DNA of 64,000 nt from SHVO01 sp964576515. GTDB lineage: Bacteria; Pseudomonadota; Alphaproteobacteria; Rhodospirillales; Rhodospirillaceae. The notes under the pieces are model-generated. The model saw only the letters and a list, made by a program, of their open reading frames with translations, ran no database searches and was not told where the DNA came from. The position numbers and the translations under genes are program-made. Of the stretch, positions 34,271 to 41,279 are shown piece after piece. Position 1 is the stretch's first letter. Each line of letters begins with the position of its first letter. The stretch spans positions 62,001 to 126,000 of the forward strand of contig CAZNUW010000007.1 in NCBI GenBank assembly GCA_964576515.1. The letters are read 5' to 3'.

Positions 34271-35236
34271 TCAGTTCACCGGGAACGGCGGCGCGCGTCC
34301 ATCCAGCACGGCTTCGAGATTGTCGACGGCCAGCATCGCCATGGCGGTGCGGGTTTCCGTCGTCGCGCTGCCCAGGTGAGGGACCAGCATCGCGTTTGCA
34401 AGTGTGTAGTAGCGCGGATCGATCTTCGGTTCGCCCGTGTACACATCCAGGCCGATGGATGAGAGTTTGCCGCTCTTGAGCGCCGCGATCACGTCGTCGT
34501 CGTCGATCAAGGGGCCACGGCCTGTATTGACGAGGCAGGCGCCGTCTTTCATCAGCGCGATGCGTTGCGCGTTGATGAGCCCCTTCGTCTCGGGCGTCAG
34601 CGGCGCATGGAGTGAGACAACGTCGCTTTGCGCCAAAAGCTCCTCGAGCGTCGCGACATACGTTGCACCGGCTTCCATCTCTGGGCGCGCCCGTTTGCGG
34701 TTGTGGTAGCAAACCGACATGCCGAACGCTTTCGCGCGGGTCGCGACCGCGCTGCCGATGCGGCCCATGCCCACGATCCCCAAACGCTTGCCCGTGATCT
34801 GCATGCCGAGCAACTGGGTCGGACGGATGCCGATCCATTTCCCGGCGCGCAAAAGCCGCTCGCCGTCGCTGGCGCAGCGGGTTGCCCCCAGGATCAGGAG
34901 AAGCGCGATGTCGGCCGTCGCATCGTCGAGAACGCCGGGGGTATTGGTGACGCGGATCCTGCGCGCGGTCGCGGCCGCCAAATCGATGTGCTCGAAACCG
35001 ACCGAGGCGGTGGAGATTACCTTGAGGGTCGAAGGCAGCAGGGCGATGGTTTCAGCGGTGAGGGGTTCGGTCGGCGTGCACAACAAGCCGGCCGCGCCCT
35101 GGCTGACCTCGGCCACAAGCTGGGGCGTGAACGTCGCCTCGTCGTTGCCCGGGCGGAACCGGTACCTGGCGGCGACGCGGTCTTCCGCGGTTTTGACGAG
35201 GCGGCGCGTGGCGGCGACGAGGGGTTTTTCGGTCAT
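34271..35236 (-). CDS. D-isomer-specific 2-hydroxyacid dehydrogenase (glyoxylate/hydroxypyruvate reductase-like)
   Basis: The 321-residue enzyme has a NAD(P)-binding GKRLGIVGMGRIGSAVATRAKAFG domain in the middle. The catalytic Arg is in NTGRGPLID, the Glu in DVYTGEPKID, and the His in VPHLGSAT. Members reduce glyoxylate or hydroxypyruvate. The cofactor-specificity loop has HNRKRARPE, whose Arg-rich sequence favours NADPH. It is transcribed alone, convergent with gcrA. Confidence 0.9.
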   Translation of the reverse strand: MTEKPLVAATRRLVKTAEDRVAARYRFRPGNDEATFTPQLVAEVSQGAAGLLCTPTEPLTAETIALLPSTLKVISTASVGFEHIDLAAATARRIRVTNTPGVLDDATADIALLLILGATRCASDGERLLRAGKWIGIRPTQLLGMQITGKRLGIVGMGRIGSAVATRAKAFGMSVCYHNRKRARPEMEAGATYVATLEELLAQSDVVSLHAPLTPETKGLINAQRIALMKDGACLVNTGRGPLIDDDDVIAALKSGKLSSIGLDVYTGEPKIDPRYYTLANAMLVPHLGSATTETRTAMAMLAVDNLEAVLDGRAPPFPVN

Positions 35237-35369
35237 GGAGTGAGGATCCTGTGCGGGGGAGGCTCAACTTTAGATAGATTGTTTGACGGACACTTAGCGT
35301 AGATTATCTTTTCCTGTGAACGGGCTAGGTGTTACAAGCTAGTTCAGCGGGTTTGGAGGGGCTGGCGGG

Positions 35370-36197
35370 GTGTCGTTAGCGGTTAAATTTTGGGGTGTGC
35401 GCGGAAGCATCGCGTGCCCATCGCCTGACCACGTGGTCTATGGCGGCAATACGAGCTGCCTCGAGATCATCGCGGGCGACGAGCGTATCATCATGGACGC
35501 CGGAACCGGCATCCGCAACCTCGGGCAAGAGTTCATCAAGGACGGAATCCGCAAGGGGACGTTGCTGCTCACCCATTCCCATTGGGATCACATCAACGGT
35601 TTTCCGTTCTTCGGTCCGGCATTCATGTCGAACAGCCGTTTCACGATCGCGGCCGGTCATCTCTATAACGCCGGCGGCATCGAAAACGTGCTTGCAAGCC
35701 AGATGGCGAACCCGACGTTCCCCGTGCCGCTCGAGGCGTTGCAGGCCGCGCTGACGTTCGAGGACTTCAAAGCGGGCGAGAGCTGGGCGCTTGAGGGCGG
35801 TGTGAAGATCATCACCGCGCCGCTCAATCATCCCAATGGGGCGACCGGCTATCGTGTCGAACACGGCGGCAAATCGATCTGTTATGTCACGGACACCGAA
35901 CACGTCATCGGCAAGCCGGACCAAACGATCCTGAAGCTGATCGAAGGCGCGGACATCGTCGTTTACGACTGCACCTACACCGATCAGGAGTTCAAGGCGA
36001 AGATCGGCTGGGGCCACTCCACGTGGCAAGAAGGTGTGCGACTCTGCAAAATGGCGGGCGTTCGCCAACTCGCGATCTTCCACCACGATCCCGACCACAA
36101 CGACGACTTCATGCGCCAGGTCGAAATCGACGCGCGCAAGGAATGGTCGGGCACCGTCGTTGCGCGCGAGCAGATGATCCTCGTCGCGGGCCTCTAA
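35370..36197 (+). CDS. MBL-fold metallohydrolase
   Basis: The 275-residue cytosolic protein carries the beta-lactamase-fold metal motif THSHWDHINGFPFF (HxHxDH) near residue 71. Further ligands are LNHPNGATGYR (His), CYVTDTEH (Asp) and a final HHDPDH. The layout resembles proteins placed next to cyclic-nucleotide phosphodiesterases, but the substrate is unknown. It starts at GTG 35370. The AAG-type gene follows 4 bases later. Confidence 0.88.
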   Translation: MSLAVKFWGVRGSIACPSPDHVVYGGNTSCLEIIAGDERIIMDAGTGIRNLGQEFIKDGIRKGTLLLTHSHWDHINGFPFFGPAFMSNSRFTIAAGHLYNAGGIENVLASQMANPTFPVPLEALQAALTFEDFKAGESWALEGGVKIITAPLNHPNGATGYRVEHGGKSICYVTDTEHVIGKPDQTILKLIEGADIVVYDCTYTDQEFKAKIGWGHSTWQEGVRLCKMAGVRQLAIFHHDPDHNDDFMRQVEIDARKEWSGTVVAREQMILVAGL

Positions 36198-36201
36198 TCC
36201 T

Positions 36202-36804
36202 TTGCCGCTGCCGGAGCTGATCGACCGCAGCGAATTCCCCGCCGATACGGTCGCGCAAGCCAAATGGCTGCTCGGCAAGCTTGTCGTGCGCCGCACGGTG
36301 GCCGGGACGATGATCGGGCGCATCGTCGAAACGGAAGCCTATCTTCACAACGACGCCGCCGCGCATTCCTTTCGCGGTATGACGCCGCGCAACCGCTCGC
36401 TCTTCCTGGAGAAGGGGCACGCCTACGTCTATATCGCCTACGGCGTTTCGATGATGTTGAACGTCAGCGCGGGCCGGGAGGGCGTCGGCACGGGGGTTTT
36501 GATTCGCGCGCTCGATCCCGTCGCTGGGACCGATCTGATGGAGAAGAACAGGGGGACCGGAAAGCACCGCGATCTCACGCGCGGGCCCGGGCGTCTGGCG
36601 CAGGCCCTCGCGATCGATCTGACGCTGCAAGGCCTCGATCTGTGCAGGCGTGGTCCGCTTTGGCTGGCGAAGGACGCGCATCCCAAGGTCGCCATCGGTA
36701 AAAGCAAACGCATCGGAATCACCAAGAACGCCGAGCCGCTCTTGCGCTTCTACGTGAAGGGCAATCCCTACGTCAGCGGGCCGCGGGCGCTGAGTCCTTC
36801 GTGA
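36202..36804 (+). CDS. DNA-3-methyladenine glycosylase (AAG/MPG family)
   Basis: The 200-residue base-excision-repair enzyme removes alkylated purines. The catalytic Glu lies in GRIVETEAYLHNDAAAHSFRGMTPRN, and the substrate-pocket motif is GHAYVYIAYGVSMMLNVS. Length is normal. It starts at TTG 36202, 4 bases after the MBL gene, so the two are probably one operon. Its last 32 bases overlap the end of the convergent RNA methyltransferase gene. Confidence 0.92.
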   Translation: MPLPELIDRSEFPADTVAQAKWLLGKLVVRRTVAGTMIGRIVETEAYLHNDAAAHSFRGMTPRNRSLFLEKGHAYVYIAYGVSMMLNVSAGREGVGTGVLIRALDPVAGTDLMEKNRGTGKHRDLTRGPGRLAQALAIDLTLQGLDLCRRGPLWLAKDAHPKVAIGKSKRIGITKNAEPLLRFYVKGNPYVSGPRALSPS

Positions 36805-38053
36805 ACGCGCCGACGAGTTCCACGTGATGGGACCAGGTGAACTGATCGACAACGGCGACGTTTTCCAGGCGATACCCTCCATCGGTCAGTATTTTCGCAT
36901 CGCGCGCGAAGGTGAGGGGATTGCAGGAGACGCCGACGATCCGTTTGACTGTGCTCGCCGCGAGTTCTCTCGCCTGCGCCTCGCCGCCGACGCGCGGGGG
37001 ATCGAAAACAATGGCGTCGTAGCGATTGGCGTCTTCGGCTTCCAGCGGCATACGGAAGAGGTCGCGCTGTGTGACGCGCAGAGGAGCCGCTCCCTTTGCC
37101 TTGTCGAGGGCGCGCACCGCGGCGCCGGCGCTTTCAAAGGCGTCGGTGGGGCCGCGCCGCAATAACGCGCCACTGAAAGTCCCGCATCCGGCAAAGAGAT
37201 CGGCGAACCGGCCCGATGCGGGAAGGTGAGTCATGACGGCGTCCACCAGCGCTGCCTCTCCGGCCTTCGTGGGCTGGAGGAAGGCCAGCGGCGGCAGGGG
37301 GACATCGAGCGCGCCGAACCGCGCGAGGAAGGGCGCCCGTTCGACAATTTGCTCCGGCGTATCGTGATCGCGCGCGCGCCAGGACAGGCGATTGAGTCCG
37401 AGCGCGTCGGCCGCCTGCGCGCCGGCCTCCAGGACCGTGAGGTCCGGGTGGCCCTTCTTTCCGACCGGGCCGGTGATGACGACATCAAAAGCGCCGTCCA
37501 CAGTTTGAATGAAGATGTCCGCGGCTTTCCCGTCCTGGAGGATCACCGCGAGCGCCGGGGCGAGCGTGGTCCGCAAAGCCATGATCGCGGGGTCGGCGAC
37601 GAGACAGGAGGCAATGTCCGCGACCTTGTGGGACCGGCGGCGGAAGTAGCCCAGCGTAACAGCGCTCCCTTTCCGGTGGGCCGCGAAGGTGACGCGGCGG
37701 CGCGTCCCGCCCGGCACGAACACCGGCGGACTCCACGTATGCACGGCGACGCCGGCGCGCGCGAGGATTCCGCGTACGGTTTCCATCTTCCAGTCGCGAT
37801 AGAAACCTTCCGATGCGTGCTGCAACGCGCAGCCGCCGCAGACATCGTAGTGCGGGCAGGGCGGGGTGACGCGGTGCGGCGACGGCGTGACGATCCGCGT
37901 CACTTCACCGCGCATCAAGCCCGCCGCTTTCTGGATTTTGGCCTCGACCACGTCGCCGGGCAGAGTGCGCTCGATATAGACGCGCACGCCGCTATCGCGG
38001 TGAACGCCGTCACCGAGAGGAGCGAGATCGTGAATGGTGAATGATGTCGCCAT
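36773..38053 (-). CDS. TrmA/RlmD-type class I RNA (uracil-C5) methyltransferase
   Basis: The 426-residue enzyme has an N-terminal TRAM-like domain (FTIHDLAPLGDGVHRDSGVR) and an Fe-S cluster motif CPHYDVCGGCALQH. The SAM-dependent domain includes FDPPRVGGEA and the catalytic Cys in VGVSCNPLTFARD. It should methylate a uracil in rRNA or tRNA. The start at 38053 (MATSFTIHD) matches the family; a longer frame would run through the two tRNA genes and is not real. Confidence 0.9.
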   Translation of the reverse strand: MATSFTIHDLAPLGDGVHRDSGVRVYIERTLPGDVVEAKIQKAAGLMRGEVTRIVTPSPHRVTPPCPHYDVCGGCALQHASEGFYRDWKMETVRGILARAGVAVHTWSPPVFVPGGTRRRVTFAAHRKGSAVTLGYFRRRSHKVADIASCLVADPAIMALRTTLAPALAVILQDGKAADIFIQTVDGAFDVVITGPVGKKGHPDLTVLEAGAQAADALGLNRLSWRARDHDTPEQIVERAPFLARFGALDVPLPPLAFLQPTKAGEAALVDAVMTHLPASGRFADLFAGCGTFSGALLRRGPTDAFESAGAAVRALDKAKGAAPLRVTQRDLFRMPLEAEDANRYDAIVFDPPRVGGEAQARELAASTVKRIVGVSCNPLTFARDAKILTDGGYRLENVAVVDQFTWSHHVELVGAFTKDSAPAAR

Positions 38054-38076
38054 GGCACATGGCATTTTAGAGAAAA

Positions 38077-38151
38077 TGGCTCCGGCGACAGGGCTCGAAC
38101 CTGTAACCCCGCGGTTAACAGCCGCGTGCTCTACCATTGAGCTACGCCGGA
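38077..38151 (-). tRNA. tRNA-Asn (GTT)
   Basis: Seven-base acceptor stem TCCGGCG/CGCCGGA, D arm AGCTCAATGGTAGAGC, anticodon loop CTGTTAA, and T arm with GGTTCGAGCC. The 3' CCA is encoded (38077-38079). Confidence 0.96.
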
Positions 38152-38162
38152 ACACATGTATC

Positions 38163-38236
38163 TGGAGGCCGAGGCCGGAATCGAACCGACGTACGGGGAT
38201 TTGCAGTCCCCTGCATGGCCACTCTGCCACTCGGCC
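38163..38236 (-). tRNA. tRNA-Cys (GCA)
   Basis: Acceptor stem GGCCGAG/CTCGGCC, anticodon loop with GCA in GACTGCAAATC, T arm GGTTCGAATCC, encoded CCA. It lies 11 bases upstream of tRNA-Asn on the same strand, so the two are likely one transcript. Confidence 0.96.
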
Positions 38237-38465
38237 GTTCTCGGCCCACGGGATGGCTGTTAGTCACCCGTGCCGCCATCCTTCCCGAAGCCCGCCCGGG
38301 GGCGGTCCTGCGCGAAGGCAGCGCTATATAGATGGCCACCTCCGTCGCGGTCAAGCGTGCGCGTAGGTTTTTTTACATTCCGCCAAGCCCTTGGATGGCG
38401 TTGTGAATTTTCGGCGGTGCGCGTATAAGCAGCCTCATCAAATCTCTTACTTTTGGGGGCTTTCC

Positions 38466-39116
38466 ATGGACTTTGCCGCCGCCCGCCGGAAAATGGTGGC
38501 CAGCCAGATCCTCACCAACAAGGTGACCGATTCCCTGGTCAGCGGTGCGATGGAAGTCGTCCCGCGCGAATATTTTGTCCCGGCCGACCGCAGATCGCTG
38601 GCTTACCTCGATGAAGATTTGCCTGTCGCCAAGGGGCGATTCCTCATGGAGCCGATGGCGCTCGCGCGTCTTCTTCAGCTCGCGGATATCGAGCCGGGCG
38701 ACAAAGCACTCGTCGTCGGCGCCGGCACCGGCTACAGCGCCGCGGTTTTGGCCCGTATCGCGCAGTCCGTGGTCGTTCTTGAGAACGATACAGATCTTGC
38801 CGACAAGGCGAATAAGATCATGACCGAACTGGTGATCCCGAACGTCACCGTCGTTCGGGGCGAACTTGCCTCCGGCGCGCCGTCGAAGGCGCCCTTCGAT
38901 GTGATCTTGATCGACGGCGCGGTCACCGAGATCCCGGCGCCCCTGAAACAGCAGCTCGCCGACGGCGGGCGGTTGGTGGCTGTCGTGCGTTCCGGCCCCG
39001 TAGGCCGTGCGACCCTGGTGAACCGGGTTGGGGATGACTTCGGAAGCCGCAGCGATTTCGATCTCATCACGCCGTTCCTGCCGGAATTCGCGCCGCAGCC
39101 AAAATTCGTCTTCTAG
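38466..39116 (+). CDS. pcm: Protein-L-isoaspartate O-methyltransferase
   Basis: The 216-residue enzyme uses SAM to repair isoaspartyl residues. It shows MVASQILTNKVTD at the start, VPREYFVPADRRSLAYLDEDLP (the substrate-binding region), and the SAM motif ALVVGAGTGYSAAVLA, then VILIDGAV. ATG 38466 is the family-like start. It opens the block pcm-tolC, followed further on by popZ-valS. Confidence 0.9.
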   Translation: MDFAAARRKMVASQILTNKVTDSLVSGAMEVVPREYFVPADRRSLAYLDEDLPVAKGRFLMEPMALARLLQLADIEPGDKALVVGAGTGYSAAVLARIAQSVVVLENDTDLADKANKIMTELVIPNVTVVRGELASGAPSKAPFDVILIDGAVTEIPAPLKQQLADGGRLVAVVRSGPVGRATLVNRVGDDFGSRSDFDLITPFLPEFAPQPKFVF

Positions 39117-39146
39117 CGCGTCCGCTTCGGATCTGACTTCACAATA

Positions 39147-39160
39147 AATAGCCCGCTATT
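39147..39160. promoter_or_regulatory. Palindrome upstream of tolC (1)
   Basis: AATAGC-CC-GCTATT is a 14-base inverted repeat, 31 bases after pcm ends. Confidence 0.3.
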
Positions 39161-39186
39161 CGGTCAGTAGCGCTCATCTCTTCGTG

Positions 39187-39200
39187 ATGTTTCAAAACAT
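39187..39200. promoter_or_regulatory. Palindrome upstream of tolC (2)
   Basis: ATGTTT-CA-AAACAT is a 14-base inverted repeat of the size used by TetR-type repressors, 102 bases before the tolC ATG. Confidence 0.35.
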
Positions 39201-39302
39201 TACGGAAAAGCGGTGGCGTTCCCATGGCGCTTCGGATAGAGGTGGCCGGGCGTGAGGGGAAACGGCGCGATGGCTAGCAATATATTGTGGGGCTAAAGCC
39301 AT

Positions 39303-40709
39303 ATGACTAACAACCTGAGACAGCTGCTCCTGGGCGGCGCGGCGCTGATGCTGGTGGCTCAACCGGCGGCGGCCGAAACCCTTCGTGAAGCGATGGCCCT
39401 TGCGTATGGGGGCAATCCCAACCTTCTTGCAGCCCGCGCCCAGTTGCGCGCCGTGGACGAGAGCGTGCCGATCGCGCTGTCGGGCTGGCGTCCGAGTTTG
39501 CAGGTGACGGGCAACGCGTCGCGCAACCGCAACGAAAGCGAAATTATCAGCCAGGGCAGCTCCGGCGGCCCCGTGAACAATTCCGGGATGACGCTGCGCA
39601 CCCAGCAAACGGTCAACGCGCAGTTCACCCAACCCCTGTTCCGCGGCTTCCGCACGATCGCGGGCACGTCGGCCGCTCGTAATCAGGTGATGGCGCAGCG
39701 CGCACGCTTGGAGGCCACCGAGGCCCAGGTGCTGCTGCAAGTCGCGACGTCTTATCTGGATGTTCTTCAGTATCAGGCTCTGGTGGACCTGCAACGCAAC
39801 AACGTACAGGTGCTCAATCGACAGCTTGAAGCCACAAACGACCGTTTCCGGGTCGGCGAGATCACGCGTACCGACGTCGCGCAGTCGGAGGCCAGCCTGG
39901 CCGCGTCGCGCGCATCGCTTGTGCAGGCGGAAAGCGCGCTTCAACTCGCGCGTTCGGCTTATCTGAACGTGGTCGGGAAGGCCCCGGAAGGACTCGTGCA
40001 GCCGGCGCTGCCGGAGAACCTGCCGGCGGACCTGGAAGCGGCCATCGCTGTGGCGATGGAGCAGAACCCGGGTTTTCTCGCGGCGGATTACGGCGCGCGC
40101 GCGGCAGAGGATAACGTGACGGTCGTTCAAGGCGAACTGCTGCCGTCGATCAATCTCAATGCGACGTATCAGCGCGGTTGGAACACGCTTGCCGACAAGT
40201 CGCGCAACGAGCAGGCGATCGCCAGCGCCCAGATCGTGGTGCCCTTGTATCAACAAGGCGCCGAGTACGCGCGCTTGCGCCAGGCGAAGCACGTCTCGGG
40301 CCAGCAGCATCTTTTGGCGGATCAGGCGCGCCTCGACGCGCGCAACACCGCCACGGCGGCGTGGGAAAACTATCAATCCGCGACGGCGTCCATCGAAAGT
40401 TACCGCGCGGCGATTTCGGCGAACGAGATCGCGCTCGAAGGCGTACGCCGCGAGGCCGAAGTCGGTTCGCGGACGGTGCTCGACGTACTGAACGCCGAGC
40501 AGTTGTTCCTGAGCGTGCAGGTGAGCCTCGTGCGCGCGCAGCGGGACCAGCTTGTGGCCGCGCATCAGATTCTGGCCTCGGTCGGGACGTTGACCGGAGG
40601 CGACCTCGCCCTCGAAACCCAACTCTACGATCCGGTCGCGCACTTCGACGACGTGGAGTATCAGGCGTTCGGCAGCGACGCCGCGGCCGCCGAGGACAAG
40701 CGCCAATAA
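39303..40709 (+). CDS. tolC: TolC-family outer-membrane efflux/secretion channel
   Basis: The 468-residue protein has a signal peptide (ending about AAAE) and two repeats of the OEP domain, each a coiled-coil hairpin and barrel strands. It contains TLREAMALAYGGNPNLLAARAQL, FTQPLFRGFRTIAG, VGEITRTDVAQSEA and VGSRTVLDVLNAEQLF, all typical of TolC. It would dock with inner-membrane efflux pumps or type I secretion systems. ATG 39303 opens directly into a signal peptide. No pump gene is next to it. Confidence 0.93.
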   Translation: MTNNLRQLLLGGAALMLVAQPAAAETLREAMALAYGGNPNLLAARAQLRAVDESVPIALSGWRPSLQVTGNASRNRNESEIISQGSSGGPVNNSGMTLRTQQTVNAQFTQPLFRGFRTIAGTSAARNQVMAQRARLEATEAQVLLQVATSYLDVLQYQALVDLQRNNVQVLNRQLEATNDRFRVGEITRTDVAQSEASLAASRASLVQAESALQLARSAYLNVVGKAPEGLVQPALPENLPADLEAAIAVAMEQNPGFLAADYGARAAEDNVTVVQGELLPSINLNATYQRGWNTLADKSRNEQAIASAQIVVPLYQQGAEYARLRQAKHVSGQQHLLADQARLDARNTATAAWENYQSATASIESYRAAISANEIALEGVRREAEVGSRTVLDVLNAEQLFLSVQVSLVRAQRDQLVAAHQILASVGTLTGGDLALETQLYDPVAHFDDVEYQAFGSDAAAAEDKRQ

Positions 40710-40786
40710 GCGAATAAACGACGCATGACGGACGGGGGCGTGCCCCGTCCGCCGGACGCGTTTGTTTTCTGGCGCCTATTTTGCCG

Positions 40787-40996
40787 TTAGCAAGGTTGGA
40801 CGGAACGGACCGGCCGGCGCGCCAACAGGCGGCGGCGCTGCGGCTCGAGTGTTTTGCGGACGTCGTCGCTCGTCAGCCCGTCGCGGGCCAGCACCAATTG
40901 CACGATGGGATCCGCGAGCGCCTCGTCCAGCGTCGGTTCAAAGACACAACTGCGAATGGACGTGTCCAGGGTGGCGGCGTGCTGGGAGGGTGTCAT
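40787..40996 (-). CDS. Small hypothetical protein between tolC and receptor 4
   Basis: The 69-residue protein starts MTPSQHAATLDTSIRSC; it is helical and charged, with DPIVQLVLARDGLTSDDV and RRRLLARR stretches. I do not recognise a named family, but the amino-acid pattern looks coding. ATG 40996 is chosen because the polar start fits; an in-frame ATG lies six codons upstream. It is convergent with tolC. Confidence 0.5.
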   Translation of the reverse strand: MTPSQHAATLDTSIRSCVFEPTLDEALADPIVQLVLARDGLTSDDVRKTLEPQRRRLLARRPVRSVQPC

Positions 40997-41075
40997 TTTC
41001 GTCGTCCCGTACAAAGTGAATCGCCTCTGGTGGAAGCGGTAGGATGCGCGCGAGAGCGTCAGACTTAGGCTGCGT

Positions 41076-41098
41076 GGCCCCGTCGTTCAATGGACAGG
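41076..41098 (+). other. tRNA-like 5' half (possible tRNA remnant)
   Basis: GGCCCCGTCGTTCAATGGAC plus AGG has the acceptor and D-arm look of a bacterial tRNA. The anticodon arm and T arm do not follow, and no GGTTCGA-type sequence lies downstream. It may be the scar of an integration or a chance match. Confidence 0.3.
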
Positions 41099-41243
41099 TC
41101 GATGAAATTTGCGACATCCGTTGTGAAGCGCGTACCGCATAAAACGGCCTCTGAGGTCCGGACGCGAAAAGAAAAAACTTCTCCCTCTGTCGTATTCTTT
41201 GATTTCACAGGGAAAATTATCCGGCATTTTCTCTTGGAGGTCG

Positions 41244-41279
41244 TATCCCCGCAGCATTGAATGCAATCGTGAGGGGATA
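41244..41279 (+). promoter_or_regulatory. Hairpin masking the ribosome-binding site of receptor 4
   Basis: TATCCCC (41244-41250) pairs perfectly with GGGGATA (41273-41279), which contains the Shine-Dalgarno sequence (GAGGGG) and ends one base before the ATG at 41280. A small hairpin, GCAT-TGA-ATGC, fills the inside. Such a fold would block ribosome entry until it is opened by heat, a ligand, a protein or another RNA. Confidence 0.5.

Noticed and set aside
38054..38230. N-terminal extension of the RNA methyltransferase
   Set aside because: The frame continues through tRNA-Asn and tRNA-Cys on the same strand; the family start at 38053 is the sound choice.
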